From JAFGRR01 sp964563855 (GTDB lineage Bacteria > Planctomycetota > Phycisphaerae > UBA1845 > Fen-1342), in NCBI GenBank assembly GCA_964563855.1, contig CAZLYU010000001.1, positions 1-64,000 of the forward strand: DNA of 64,000 nt, in the 5' to 3' direction. Positions 18,445 through 27,016 of the stretch are shown here, one piece after another (the stretch's first letter is position 1; each line of letters starts with the position of its first letter). Both the position numbers and the translations under genes were made by a program. Below the pieces are notes generated by a model. The model ran no database searches. It was not told the origin of the DNA and saw only the letters and a list, made by a program, of their open reading frames with translations.

Positions 18445-18523
18445 GGGGGGGTATTGGCGTTGTGGGGTTTGGGGGTCACTTAGGATGGGGGCGCGCAGTG
18501 CGCTGTTGGGGTGGTGAGTGGGG
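18445..18523 (+). other. G-rich tract with six runs of four or more G (possible G-quadruplex)
   Basis: Runs of 7, 4, 5, 5, 4 and 4 G occur at 18445-18451, 18464-18467, 18471-18475, 18487-18491, 18508-18511 and 18520-18523. The tract lies 48 bp upstream of the cystathionine beta-synthase start, between it and the sigma-54 promoter. Loop lengths range from 3 to 16 bases, so folding is possible but not certain. Confidence 0.4.
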
Positions 18524-18622
18524 ATTCCGGGCGCACCGCGTCGCGGGCCGAATCTCCTCCGAATTCCGTAAGTCTTTTAATTGTAGTCGTTTAAGTTCAA
18601 CGGGGTGCGATGGGGGCGAGTT

Positions 18623-18638
18623 TGGCACGGCGGTTGCT
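18623..18638 (+). promoter_or_regulatory. Sigma-54 (RpoN) promoter
   Basis: TGGCACG-N4-TTGCT is an exact match to the -24/-12 consensus, with GG and GC correctly spaced. The predicted transcription start is about 18649. An AT-rich stretch just upstream (about 18569-18600) could favour DNA bending by an IHF-like protein. The first downstream structure is the multi-hairpin RNA and terminator ending at 18841; the next gene is acetoacetyl-CoA synthetase. Confidence 0.75.
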
Positions 18639-18648
18639 CCTCCTGTTC

Positions 18649-18841
18649 CACGCTTCAGGAACTCGCAGTCCTGTGCGGGATGGGAGCCCCACACAGGACC
18701 GCGAAGAATCGCTCGCCTCTGGCGGGCGTCTCACTTGGATCATCCGGATTCGCTCCCCGGATGGTTTTGTGGGCTGGGACCAAGCGTAAGTCTGGCGGCT
18801 AACTGCCCGGCGGTCGCCAGACGTGGTCCCAGCCCTTTTTT
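18649..18841 (+). ncRNA. Structured small RNA or attenuator leader (about 190 nt)
   Basis: Predicted from the sigma-54 promoter to the intrinsic terminator. Four hairpins are visible by eye. H1: CGC-A-GTCCTGTG (18664-18675) with CACAGGAC-C-GCG (18692-18703). H2: CGCTCGCC/GGCGGGCG (18710-18728, TCT loop, one G-U). H3: CATCCGG (18741-18747) with CCGGATG (18757-18763). H4: the terminator. No match to 6S RNA, SRP RNA, tmRNA or RNase P RNA motifs was recognised. A 65-codon frame crosses it (18605-18802) but has no ribosome-binding site and begins before the promoter. It may be a free small RNA or the leader of acetoacetyl-CoA synthetase, 164 bp downstream. Confidence 0.55.
18771..18841 (+). terminator. 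Strong intrinsic terminator
   Basis: GGGCTGGGACCA (18771-18782) pairs perfectly over 12 bp with TGGTCCCAGCCC (18824-18835). Inside, GTCTGGCG (18790-18797) pairs with CGCCAGAC (18815-18822). Six T follow at 18836-18841. This is the only hairpin with a clear T-run found by eye in the window. Confidence 0.88.
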
Positions 18842-19004
18842 CTGCGCACCCGGCGTCATACCTGACCGGCTCATCCCCAATTTCCAGATTGAACAGACCA
18901 CCGTACGTCATGCGTCGGCAGCGCGCGATGCGGCGCTTCGAGCGGCGAGGTCGCGGCTGCTTTAGACTTGCGCACCTCCGAGCGCATGCACAGGAGCGCC
19001 GCCC

Positions 19005-20984
19005 ATGCCACACTCGACGGATCAAACGCCAACGCCGCTATGGACGCCCTCAACCGATCGGGTGGAAGCGTCGCACATGCATCGGTTCATGTCGCGGGTC
19101 GCTCGCAAGTACAACTTCCCCGCCATGTGGCCGGATTTGCATCGTTGGTCGCTGACGCACGCCGCGTACTTCTGGCGTGAATTTTTCGACTTTGCTGAGC
19201 TGCGCGCGCTCCGCGAGGCGGAGTGCACGCGCGTCGGCGATGGCATGCTCGACACACAGTGGCTCCCAGGCATGCAGCTCAACTATGCCGACAACCTCTT
19301 GCGGTGGCGTGGCGATGAGCTCGCACTGATCGGCATCACGGAGCGCGGCGCGCGTCGCGCGCTCACGCGTGACGAGCTGCGCGATCGTGTCGCCCGGTGC
19401 GCCGCGGGGCTGGCGGCGATGGGGGTCGGGCAAGGCGATCGCGTCGCCGGCTTTCTCCCCAACACCGTCGAAACCGTGGTTGCGATGCTGGCGACCGCGA
19501 GCCGCGGAGCGATCTGGTCGTCGTGCTCGCCCGATTTTGGCGCGCGTGGCGTGCTGGACCGCTTTCAGCAGATCGAGCCGCGCGTGTTGTTGGTGACCGA
19601 TGGCTACACCTACAACGGGCGTCGATTGGAGACAATTTCGCGGGTGCGCGAGATGCTGCCGCAGTTGCCAAGCGTTCAGCATGTCGTGGTCGTTCCCTTG
19701 CTCGATGTCGAACCGAACGTCGCGACGGTTCGCGGGGCCGTGTTGTGGGATGCGTTTCTTGAGAGCGCGGGATCGTCGACGACGCTGGCGTTCGCCGCGG
19801 TTCCGTTCGACCACCCGCTCTTCATCATGTACTCGTCGGGAACGACGGGTACGCCGAAGTGCATCGTGCACGGCCACGGCGGCACGCTGCTGCAGCATAT
19901 GAAGGAACTCATGCTGCACACCGACATCCGTTGCGGCGACCGCGTGATGTACTACACCACGTGCGGGTGGATGATGTGGAACTGGCTGGTGAGCGCGTTG
20001 GGGGTCGGTGCGACGGCCGTGCTCTATGAAGGCAGCCCGATTCATCCGACCGTGCATCGGCTGTGGGAAGTGGCGGACGCCGAGCGGCTGGCGGTGTTCG
20101 GAACCAGTCCCAAGTTCCTGGCGGCCTGCGAGAAGGCGCATCTCGAACCGGGTCGCGACCATGATCTGGGCGCGCTGCGGACGATTTGCTCGACCGGCGC
20201 GCCGCTCGCGCCGAGCCAGTTCCATTGGGTGTACGAGCATGTGAAGGCTGACCTGCAACTCGCCAGCATCAGCGGCGGCACCGACATCATCTCGTGCTTC
20301 ATGCTGGGCAATCCGCTGCTGCCGGTTTATGCCGGCGAGATTCAGGGACTCGGGCTGGGGATGAGCGTCGAGGCGTGGAGCGCTGCGGGCGAAGCGGTGA
20401 CGGATTCGAAGGGGGAGTTGGTCTGCACGCAGCCATTCCCATCACAGCCGATCGGTTTTTGGAAAGATGCGGACGGGTCACGCTACCGGGCCGCGTACTT
20501 TGAGCACTTCCCCGGCGTCTGGCGGCATGGCGACCTGATCGAAATCAACGACCGCGGCGGCGTCATCGTCTACGGCCGGTCAGACGCGACGCTCAACCCG
20601 GGCGGGGTGCGCATCGGCACGGCTGAGATTTACCGCATCGTCGAGGCCCTGCCGGAAGTGGCGGATAGCGTTGTGGTCGGACTGCCCACGGATGACGGCG
20701 ACACCGAGATCGTGCTGTTCGTCGTGTTGGCTGAGGCGAGCGAGCTGGATGATTCGCTGCAACAAACCATTCGTAACGAGATTGCAACGTCGGCGACGCG
20801 TCGACATGTCCCGCGACGCATCTACGCCGTGCCCGAGATTCCATACACGATCAGTGGGAAGAAGGTTGAGTTGGCGGTGTTAGCGGTGGTGACCGGTCAG
20901 GAGCCGGGCAATCGCGAAGCGCTGGCGAACCCACGGACGCTCGACCACTATCGCAACGTGCGCTTGCGTGATCGCGAAGCTTAG
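19005..20984 (+). CDS. Acetoacetyl-CoA synthetase (acetoacetate-CoA ligase)
   Basis: A 659-aa ANL-superfamily ligase. AGGAG lies 8 bases before the ATG. N-terminal MHRFMSRVARKYNFP and MWPDLHRWSLTHAAYFW match acetoacetyl-CoA synthetase rather than acetyl-CoA synthetase. The AMP-binding P-loop is MYSSGTTGTPKCIVHG, followed by TTCGWMMWNWLV, the adenylation motif YGRSDATLNPGGVRIG and the C-terminal catalytic Lys in YTISGKKVE. It activates acetoacetate with ATP and CoA, which allows use of ketone bodies or poly-hydroxybutyrate breakdown products. The upstream sigma-54 promoter and terminator suggest conditional expression; sigma-54 control is known for acetoacetate use in E. coli (ato operon). Confidence 0.94.
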   Translation: MPHSTDQTPTPLWTPSTDRVEASHMHRFMSRVARKYNFPAMWPDLHRWSLTHAAYFWREFFDFAELRALREAECTRVGDGMLDTQWLPGMQLNYADNLLRWRGDELALIGITERGARRALTRDELRDRVARCAAGLAAMGVGQGDRVAGFLPNTVETVVAMLATASRGAIWSSCSPDFGARGVLDRFQQIEPRVLLVTDGYTYNGRRLETISRVREMLPQLPSVQHVVVVPLLDVEPNVATVRGAVLWDAFLESAGSSTTLAFAAVPFDHPLFIMYSSGTTGTPKCIVHGHGGTLLQHMKELMLHTDIRCGDRVMYYTTCGWMMWNWLVSALGVGATAVLYEGSPIHPTVHRLWEVADAERLAVFGTSPKFLAACEKAHLEPGRDHDLGALRTICSTGAPLAPSQFHWVYEHVKADLQLASISGGTDIISCFMLGNPLLPVYAGEIQGLGLGMSVEAWSAAGEAVTDSKGELVCTQPFPSQPIGFWKDADGSRYRAAYFEHFPGVWRHGDLIEINDRGGVIVYGRSDATLNPGGVRIGTAEIYRIVEALPEVADSVVVGLPTDDGDTEIVLFVVLAEASELDDSLQQTIRNEIATSATRRHVPRRIYAVPEIPYTISGKKVELAVLAVVTGQEPGNREALANPRTLDHYRNVRLRDREA

Positions 20985-21021
20985 CAGCGCGCGGCTGATA
21001 CGGCGGCGCGTCGCGTTCAGG

Positions 21022-21948
21022 CTAGCGACGCCGCATGCAGATGAGGCCGCCGCCCGCGAGCAGCAAGCCGAGCATGGCGCTGGGCTCGGGTATGGCGGCG
21101 CCGTCGCTTTCGGCTTGAGCGTCGAGCACGGCCTGCAACGCATCGACATCGACGGGCTCGCCGTCGAGCGTCTCAATCAGCAGGGCCCCGTCCTCTTCGC
21201 CGACGACCTGATAGCCCGCGATCGCAATTTGGTCTTCAAAGGCGTCGCGAAGGGCCTCGTCGAGCTGCGAGACGAGTGAGCGATTCGTGATGTCCTCGAA
21301 CACGCCCCCCGCGCCGAGCGCGTTGAGCCCGCCGGTGACGAGATCGAGGAAGATGTTGCCGCGTGCGGAGATGGGGCCGATGTCGAAGTCGAGTTCGGTG
21401 CGTTCCTGGTCGGACAGCGTGTCGACGACGAGCAGCGAGTTGTTGTTGCTGACGTCGAGCGTGGTGGTGTAGAAGCCGAGCTGGTTGACTTCGATCGTGT
21501 GGGCGAGATCAAACACGCCCACCAACGTCGCGTCTGCTCCACCGGTTTTGACGGCCAGGCGGTAGTTGAGATTGTTCATCGCGAGCTGTGCGTCGGCGAT
21601 GAGCAAATCGAAGCGGCGGGTATAGTCGGCGGTGAGCGCCATGGCGCCGGCGAGTTCGACCTCGAACGGACCCAGATCGATGATCTCGGGCCGGCCGGTC
21701 GTGTCGGGGCCGAAGGTGCGATTGAACTCGAGTCGGTGTCCGTCGCCGGCGCGGTTCGGCACGATCTGGAGTCGGCCGCTGCGTGAGCCGTTGACGACCG
21801 TACCGTTGGCGGTCGTGAACGTCGGCCCGCCGGTGGGCAGCGCGACATAGCCTAGACCGCGATAGATCTGCTCATAGAGCCCGGCGTGACCGGTCGGGGC
21901 CGCGAGAAACGCGACGGCAAGCAGTAGTGGGGTGGCGCACCGTTGCAT
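21022..21948 (-). CDS. PEP-CTERM surface protein
   Basis: A 308-aa secreted protein. An N-terminal signal peptide (LLLAVAFLAAPTGHA) is followed by a beta-rich body and the C-terminal tripartite sorting signal IPEPSAMLGLLLAGGG plus CMRRR. PEP-CTERM proteins are handled by exosortase, which is not in this window. AAGGAG lies 7 bases before the ATG, and a promoter-like TTGGTC/TACACT pair lies upstream. The body has no recognised domain. It ends convergently 37 bp from acetoacetyl-CoA synthetase. Confidence 0.88.
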   Translation of the reverse strand: MQRCATPLLLAVAFLAAPTGHAGLYEQIYRGLGYVALPTGGPTFTTANGTVVNGSRSGRLQIVPNRAGDGHRLEFNRTFGPDTTGRPEIIDLGPFEVELAGAMALTADYTRRFDLLIADAQLAMNNLNYRLAVKTGGADATLVGVFDLAHTIEVNQLGFYTTTLDVSNNNSLLVVDTLSDQERTELDFDIGPISARGNIFLDLVTGGLNALGAGGVFEDITNRSLVSQLDEALRDAFEDQIAIAGYQVVGEEDGALLIETLDGEPVDVDALQAVLDAQAESDGAAIPEPSAMLGLLLAGGGLICMRRR

Positions 21949-22002
21949 CGATCAACTCCTTACCCGCTCGGGCGAGGCGTAATCCACCCCGCGTGCCAGC
22001 AG

Positions 22003-22032
22003 AGTGTAGCGAATCCGACTCGGATCGACCAA
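22003..22032 (-). promoter_or_regulatory. Sigma-70-type promoter for the PEP-CTERM gene
   Basis: On the minus strand, TTGGTC (22032-22027) and TACACT (22008-22003) are separated by 18 bases. The start would lie about 50 bases before the ATG. Judged by eye. Confidence 0.42.
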
Positions 22033-22105
22033 CCACATCTATCGGCCGAATTCGCGTCGCGTTGTGCTAAGCGATGCGGGTAAGGGGGATTCTCGCCGCC
22101 GCTCC

Positions 22106-24226
22106 ATGCGTCAACGCGGTATATTGCCTAGCCGTTGCGGTGTAGCGCAGTTCTTGCGAGTACGGTATTGGTGGCTCCACATGCTCTGGATCCTGGTCTG
22201 GATGACCGCTCAAGCGGCGGCCGTACCCGCCACGTCGACGCAGCCCGGTGAGCCGCCGGACCAGCCGCGCGCAGTCGCGGTGGATGCGGAGCGGCTGGAC
22301 GAGTTGTTGAGTCTCGTGGTCGGGCCGAATCCGCCCAAGGCGCGCCGTACCGGCGTCCGCGAGCTGCTCCTGCTCGGGTGGCCGGAGGTCGAGAACCAGT
22401 TGGTGGGGATTTTGCAGAACCACAATGCGCCCGCGAAAGCGGCTGTTGCGTCGGTGTTGGCGGAGCGACCGGCGGCGCTCACGGCTGCGTATCGCGGCCC
22501 GCTCGAAGGGTTGCTGGCCGAAACCGATCCCGACGTCCGCCGAGCCGCCGTCAACGCGTTGGCCGCGTATCCCGACGACTTGGGTCTGATCGCGCTGCGC
22601 GAGCGGCTCGCGGCGCCAGCGACGGACGCCGGGCTGCGTCAGCACATCGTGCAGCAGCTCGGCCTCGCGGGGCGTCGGGCCGCGGTCGAAATTCTCGTTG
22701 CGGCACTCGACACGGCTGACGACGCGACGCGCGACGCGATCTTGCGGGCACTGGCCGATACGGCGGGGCGGCCATTCGACAGCGCGGAAGCGGCCCGACG
22801 CTGGTGGGACGAAGTCGGGCGATTGAACGCGCGGCAATGGCGCGAGCAACAGACGCAGTGGCTGACGGCCCAGCGTCGTCGGTTACGGGCTGACAACGAC
22901 GCGTTGGAGACCCGGCTCGTGCGCGCGTTGCAGCGGAACTACGAGTTGCTGGAGCCGTCAGAGCGGGCGGCGGAAGTGCTCGGATTGCTCAATGAACCCA
23001 TGGAGCTGACGCAGTTGGTCGGGCTTGAACTCGTCCAGAACCAACTCGGTCAGCCCTGGCGGACCCAGCCGCGCGTGGTGCAAGCCGTGCAGGGATTGCT
23101 GGTCAGCGCCAGGCCGGCGGTGCGCGCCGCAGCCGTCCGAGCGCTCGTGGGTTATCAGGATCCCAACGACGCCGCACGTCTGCGGGCGATGTTCGCGCAG
23201 GAGCGTAGCGACGACGTCTTGATCGCGATCGCCAGTGGACTCGGCTTTCTGGGTGATTCGGAGAGCGTCGCGCCGCTGGTGGAGCGGCTGGCCGTCGCCG
23301 ACGCCAGCCTGCAGTCGGCGATCCTCACGTCGGTGGGTCGGCTGGCGGAGCGCGGACTGATTCGTCCCGAGCAGCAGGACGAAGTGGTCGCGAAGTTGCT
23401 AGCGCTCTATGACGCCGTGGGGCGCGACCCTGAGCGAGCGTCCGTCCGGGAACGGGTCTTGTCGGCGCTCGGTCGCGTCGCGCCGTCGCGCAGCGTTCCG
23501 CAATTCGTGGAGGCGCTTGATCCCTCTGAGCCTACGCCGGTTCGCTATGCGGCCTTGCGCGGACTGGCGGCCGCGCCCGACCTGGCTCCGCACGCCGACC
23601 TCTTGCCGTTGGCCAGCGACCCGGATGTGCAGGTGCGCCGCGAAGTGGCGGCGTTGCTGCCGCGCCTCTCGCGTGGAGCGCAGAACGAAGCCCTGCGTCA
23701 GGCGCTCGCGACGCTCGCGGATCCTGCTCGCGAGACGGATGAGTCGGTCCGCGCCATGGCGCTGAGCGGCGTCACGACGTTGGCCGCTGAGTTGCCGGTC
23801 GAGCAATTGGCGGCGTGGCGCGAACAGATGCAACGCGACCAACCCAGGAGCACCGCATTGCAACGCTCGTTGCTGCGGCTCGAACTCGAGCGGCTACGCG
23901 GGCCGGAGGAGGCGGCGCGGCGTGTGCGGCTCGGCATCGAACTTGGCCGCGTTCATGTACAGCTCGAGGAATTCGGGAGCGCTGCGGAGGCCCTTGCCGA
24001 AGCGTTTCGAGCGGTCGCGCCGGGTGAAGATCCGCCAGAGGGGTTGCTTCAAGCCGCGACGCAACTGCTCGAAGCACACGCTGGAGCGCTCGGCGATGCT
24101 GAAGCGGTCTTACGTGAGCGCCTGCGGGCGGCGAGCGACGTCAGCAACGAAGAAGGATCGGCCGCCGCGCTGCTGACCGAGAGCGACGGAAATCAGGCGG
24201 CGCCGGCCACCAATCCGTCGCGCTGA
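22106..24226 (+). CDS. HEAT-repeat protein with N-terminal signal/anchor
   Basis: About 706 aa. The start is uncertain: the ATG at 22106, the TTG at 22154 or the ATG at 22181 all give a hydrophobic segment (WWLHMLWILVWMTAQAAA) that looks like a signal peptide or anchor; a GTG at 22064 is also open. The rest is a long alpha-solenoid of HEAT-type repeats (DPDVRRAAVNALAAYP, SARPAVRAAAVRALVGY, DPDVQVRREVAALLPRL and others). Such solenoids usually bind other proteins. No catalytic motif is seen. It precedes mutS by 97 bp on the same strand. Confidence 0.8.
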   Translation: MRQRGILPSRCGVAQFLRVRYWWLHMLWILVWMTAQAAAVPATSTQPGEPPDQPRAVAVDAERLDELLSLVVGPNPPKARRTGVRELLLLGWPEVENQLVGILQNHNAPAKAAVASVLAERPAALTAAYRGPLEGLLAETDPDVRRAAVNALAAYPDDLGLIALRERLAAPATDAGLRQHIVQQLGLAGRRAAVEILVAALDTADDATRDAILRALADTAGRPFDSAEAARRWWDEVGRLNARQWREQQTQWLTAQRRRLRADNDALETRLVRALQRNYELLEPSERAAEVLGLLNEPMELTQLVGLELVQNQLGQPWRTQPRVVQAVQGLLVSARPAVRAAAVRALVGYQDPNDAARLRAMFAQERSDDVLIAIASGLGFLGDSESVAPLVERLAVADASLQSAILTSVGRLAERGLIRPEQQDEVVAKLLALYDAVGRDPERASVRERVLSALGRVAPSRSVPQFVEALDPSEPTPVRYAALRGLAAAPDLAPHADLLPLASDPDVQVRREVAALLPRLSRGAQNEALRQALATLADPARETDESVRAMALSGVTTLAAELPVEQLAAWREQMQRDQPRSTALQRSLLRLELERLRGPEEAARRVRLGIELGRVHVQLEEFGSAAEALAEAFRAVAPGEDPPEGLLQAATQLLEAHAGALGDAEAVLRERLRAASDVSNEEGSAAALLTESDGNQAAPATNPSR

Positions 24227-24323
24227 GCGTGAGCCGCGGGTGCGACGCGTCCCACCGCGGAGGGCATCCGGGTGGTCGCGGTTGCGAGTTTTGCATTTGA
24301 CGGTTTGCACGTAACGTTGCGCC

Positions 24324-26948
24324 ATGACCGACGCCGTTCAGCCGCGCTTCAGCCCACCGCCGCCCGAGTCGCTGACGCCGGCGATGCGTCAGTATTGGGA
24401 GCAGAAGCAGCAGACGCCGGATGCGATTCTGCTGTTTCGCATGGGTGACTTCTACGAGCTGTTCTATGACGACGCGGAGCGCGGTGCGAAGCTGCTCGGC
24501 ATCACGCTGACCAGTCGCGACGGGGGGCGCACGCCACTGGCCGGAATTCCTCATCACGCGCTGGAGGGGTATCTCGCCAAGCTGGTGGCGGCGGGCTGCA
24601 AGGTCGCGATTAGCGAGCAGGTCGAAGACGCCAAGCAGGCCAAGGGGGTGGTGAAGCGCGACATCGTGCGGGTGGTCACACCGGGGACGCTGACGGACGA
24701 CGGGCTGCTCGATCAGCAGTCGAGCAATCTGCTGGCGGCGGTGTGCGAGGCGCGCGACGCGGTGGGGGTGGCGGCGCTCGAGCTCTCGACCGGGCACTTC
24801 CGCGTGCAGTCGTGCGAGCCTGGCGCGCTGGTGGACGAGCTGACGCGTCTCGCGCCGGCCGAAGTGCTGCTCGCGGAGCCAGTGCAGGGCCGGGCGCCGC
24901 TCGACGCCGACCTGCGCGAGCGCGTCGGTTGCATGATCACGTATCGTCCGCCGGCCGACTTCGCCGCGCACTGGGCGGAGCGGCTGCTCACGGAGCAGTT
25001 TGCGGTGCGTGGGCTTGCGGGTTTCGGATTCGATAAGGTCGACGCGTCGTTGCAAGCCGCGGGCGCGTTGCTGAGCTATGTGCGTGAGACGCAGCGGGGC
25101 GCGGCGGTGCACATTCAGCCGCCACGCCGGTACGACGAACGGGCGCACATGCAGCTCGACCCGGCGACGCTGCGTTCGCTCGAGGTGGTGAAGACGGTGC
25201 GCGGCGCTGCGCGGCAGGGATCGCTCTTGGCGGCGGTCGACGAGACCAGCACGCCGATGGGCGCCCGGTTGCTGCGCCAATGGTTGTGCTATCCGCTCCG
25301 CGACATCGCAGCGATCGAGCGGCGGCAGCGGATGGTCGGGGCCCTGCGCGATGCGGCTGGTGTGCGCGAGTCGCTGCGCGCCGCGCTGGAGCGTATGGGA
25401 GACCTGGAGCGCATGGTCGGCCGGGTCGGGGTCCAGCGCACCACACCTCGCGATTTACGCGCATTGGGCGATGGGGTGGCGCAGTTCGCGCGCTTGCGCG
25501 ACGTGTTAGCGCAGCTGCATTCGCCCGACGTCGAGGGACTGACCGCAGCGCTCGCCGGGCTGGACGAGCTTGCGACGCGCATCTGCGCCACGCTGCAGCC
25601 GGAGGCGCCGACAACGATGCGCGAAGGGGGCCTGATCGCGTCGCAGGTCGATGACGAGCTCGATCGGCTGCGCGGCCTGCATGTTGACGGCGAACAGTGG
25701 CTCGGGGCCTACCAGGCGCGCGAGGCGGAGCGCCTTGGTGTTCCCAATCTCAAGATCGGGTTCAACAAGGTGTTCGGCTTCTATATCGAGGTGACCAATC
25801 CCCACAAGCATCGCGTGCCGGCTGCGTATGTTCGCAAGCAGACGGTGAAGAATGCCGAGCGCTTCATCACCGACGAGCTCAAGCGTCATGAGACCGAGGT
25901 GCTATCCGCCGAGTCGCGCGCGAACGAACTCGAGTACGAGCTCTTCACCGCGTTGCGCAATCACGTGGAGCGGCATACCGCGGCACTTTTGGCGGCGGCG
26001 GCGGCGCTGGCCGAACTCGATGTGCTCGCCGGTTGGGCGGAGCTCTCCATCAAACGCCGCTACACCCTGCCCCAGTTCGTTGACGAGCCGGTGCTCGAGA
26101 TTTCCGCCGGGCGGCATCCCGTGGTCGAGCAGACGCATGAGCACTTCGTGGCCAATGACACGATGCTGAGGGTTGGCGGGAGATCGCTGGCGATCATCAC
26201 CGGTCCGAACATGGCGGGCAAAAGCACCTACATCCGCCAGACGGCGCTGCTTGCTTTGCTCGCGCACTGCGGCGGCTGGGTATCGGCTGACGCGATGCGC
26301 CTGGGTGTGGTCGACCGCATCTTCACGCGCATCGGCGCGAGCGACGAACTGTCGCGCGGTCAGTCGACGTTTATGGTGGAGATGCTCGAAACGGCCAACA
26401 TCCTGCACAACGCCACACCCGCGAGCCTCGTCATTCTCGACGAAGTCGGCCGGGGAACGAGCACCTATGACGGATTGGCGCTTGCGTGGGCGATCGCGGA
26501 GCACCTGGCGACACAGGTTGGCTGTCGCGCGCTCTTCGCCACTCACTATCACGAGATGACCGAGCTCGAGCAGTTGCTCGATGGGGTGCTCAACCTCAAC
26601 GTGGCGGTGCGGGAGTATGAAGATCAGTTGGTGTTTCTGCACCGCATTGTTGCGGGGGCGGCCGATCGCAGCTACGGCTTGCACGTCGCGCAGCTGGCGG
26701 GTGTGCCGCCTCGGGCGCTTGAACGAGCTCACGCGGTGCTGGCCGAGTTGGAGCGATCGTTTGCCCGCGAAAGCCAGCGGCCGACGCTTGCGGCCGCGCA
26801 GCGGCGCCGCATACGGCAGTTGCGCCTGTTCGAGGAGCCGGAGGAGGCGGTGGTGCGGCAGTTACGCGAGGTGGACCTGGGCCGACTCGATCCGGAGGCC
26901 GCTGCGGCGCTCGTTCACCGCTTGCGCAGCCAACTCGACGGTCGGTGA
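24324..26948 (+). CDS. mutS: DNA mismatch repair protein MutS
   Basis: An 874-aa full-length MutS. The mismatch-reading motif GDFYELF (residues 41-47; Phe43 and Glu45) lies in domain I. The lever and clamp regions follow (FNKVFGFYIEV, KNAERFITDELKRHE). The ATPase domain has Walker A GPNMAGKST at about 629-637, SRGQSTFMVEM, Walker B LVILDEVGRGTSTYDG and LFATHYHEM. The C terminus (LRLFEEPEEAVVRQL) resembles the linker region before the tetramerisation tail. It recognises mismatches and recruits MutL; mutL is not in the window. Confidence 0.98.
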   Translation: MTDAVQPRFSPPPPESLTPAMRQYWEQKQQTPDAILLFRMGDFYELFYDDAERGAKLLGITLTSRDGGRTPLAGIPHHALEGYLAKLVAAGCKVAISEQVEDAKQAKGVVKRDIVRVVTPGTLTDDGLLDQQSSNLLAAVCEARDAVGVAALELSTGHFRVQSCEPGALVDELTRLAPAEVLLAEPVQGRAPLDADLRERVGCMITYRPPADFAAHWAERLLTEQFAVRGLAGFGFDKVDASLQAAGALLSYVRETQRGAAVHIQPPRRYDERAHMQLDPATLRSLEVVKTVRGAARQGSLLAAVDETSTPMGARLLRQWLCYPLRDIAAIERRQRMVGALRDAAGVRESLRAALERMGDLERMVGRVGVQRTTPRDLRALGDGVAQFARLRDVLAQLHSPDVEGLTAALAGLDELATRICATLQPEAPTTMREGGLIASQVDDELDRLRGLHVDGEQWLGAYQAREAERLGVPNLKIGFNKVFGFYIEVTNPHKHRVPAAYVRKQTVKNAERFITDELKRHETEVLSAESRANELEYELFTALRNHVERHTAALLAAAAALAELDVLAGWAELSIKRRYTLPQFVDEPVLEISAGRHPVVEQTHEHFVANDTMLRVGGRSLAIITGPNMAGKSTYIRQTALLALLAHCGGWVSADAMRLGVVDRIFTRIGASDELSRGQSTFMVEMLETANILHNATPASLVILDEVGRGTSTYDGLALAWAIAEHLATQVGCRALFATHYHEMTELEQLLDGVLNLNVAVREYEDQLVFLHRIVAGAADRSYGLHVAQLAGVPPRALERAHAVLAELERSFARESQRPTLAAAQRRRIRQLRLFEEPEEAVVRQLREVDLGRLDPEAAAALVHRLRSQLDGR

Positions 26949-26987
26949 CCGGCTGCGTAAACCGCCCCGGCCCTTGTTGACGGCATC

Positions 26988-27006
26988 GGGTCCGCAGGGC
27001 GGACCC
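26988..27006. terminator. Stem-loop between convergent mutS and lysine aminotransferase genes
   Basis: GGGTCCGC (26988-26995) and GCGGACCC (26999-27006) form a perfect 8-bp stem with an AGG loop in the 68-bp convergent gap. There is no T-run. It could serve both strands. Confidence 0.45.
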
Positions 27007-27016
27007 CGCGTGCTAG

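Noticed and set aside
18605..18802. 65-codon frame across the structured RNA
   Set aside because: It begins before the predicted transcription start, has no ribosome-binding site, and ends inside the terminator stem.
18649..18841. Possible 6S RNA, SRP RNA or tmRNA
   Set aside because: No GGAAGGAAGCA-type SRP loop, no tag-peptide/tRNA-like ends, and no single long bulged rod as in 6S RNA.
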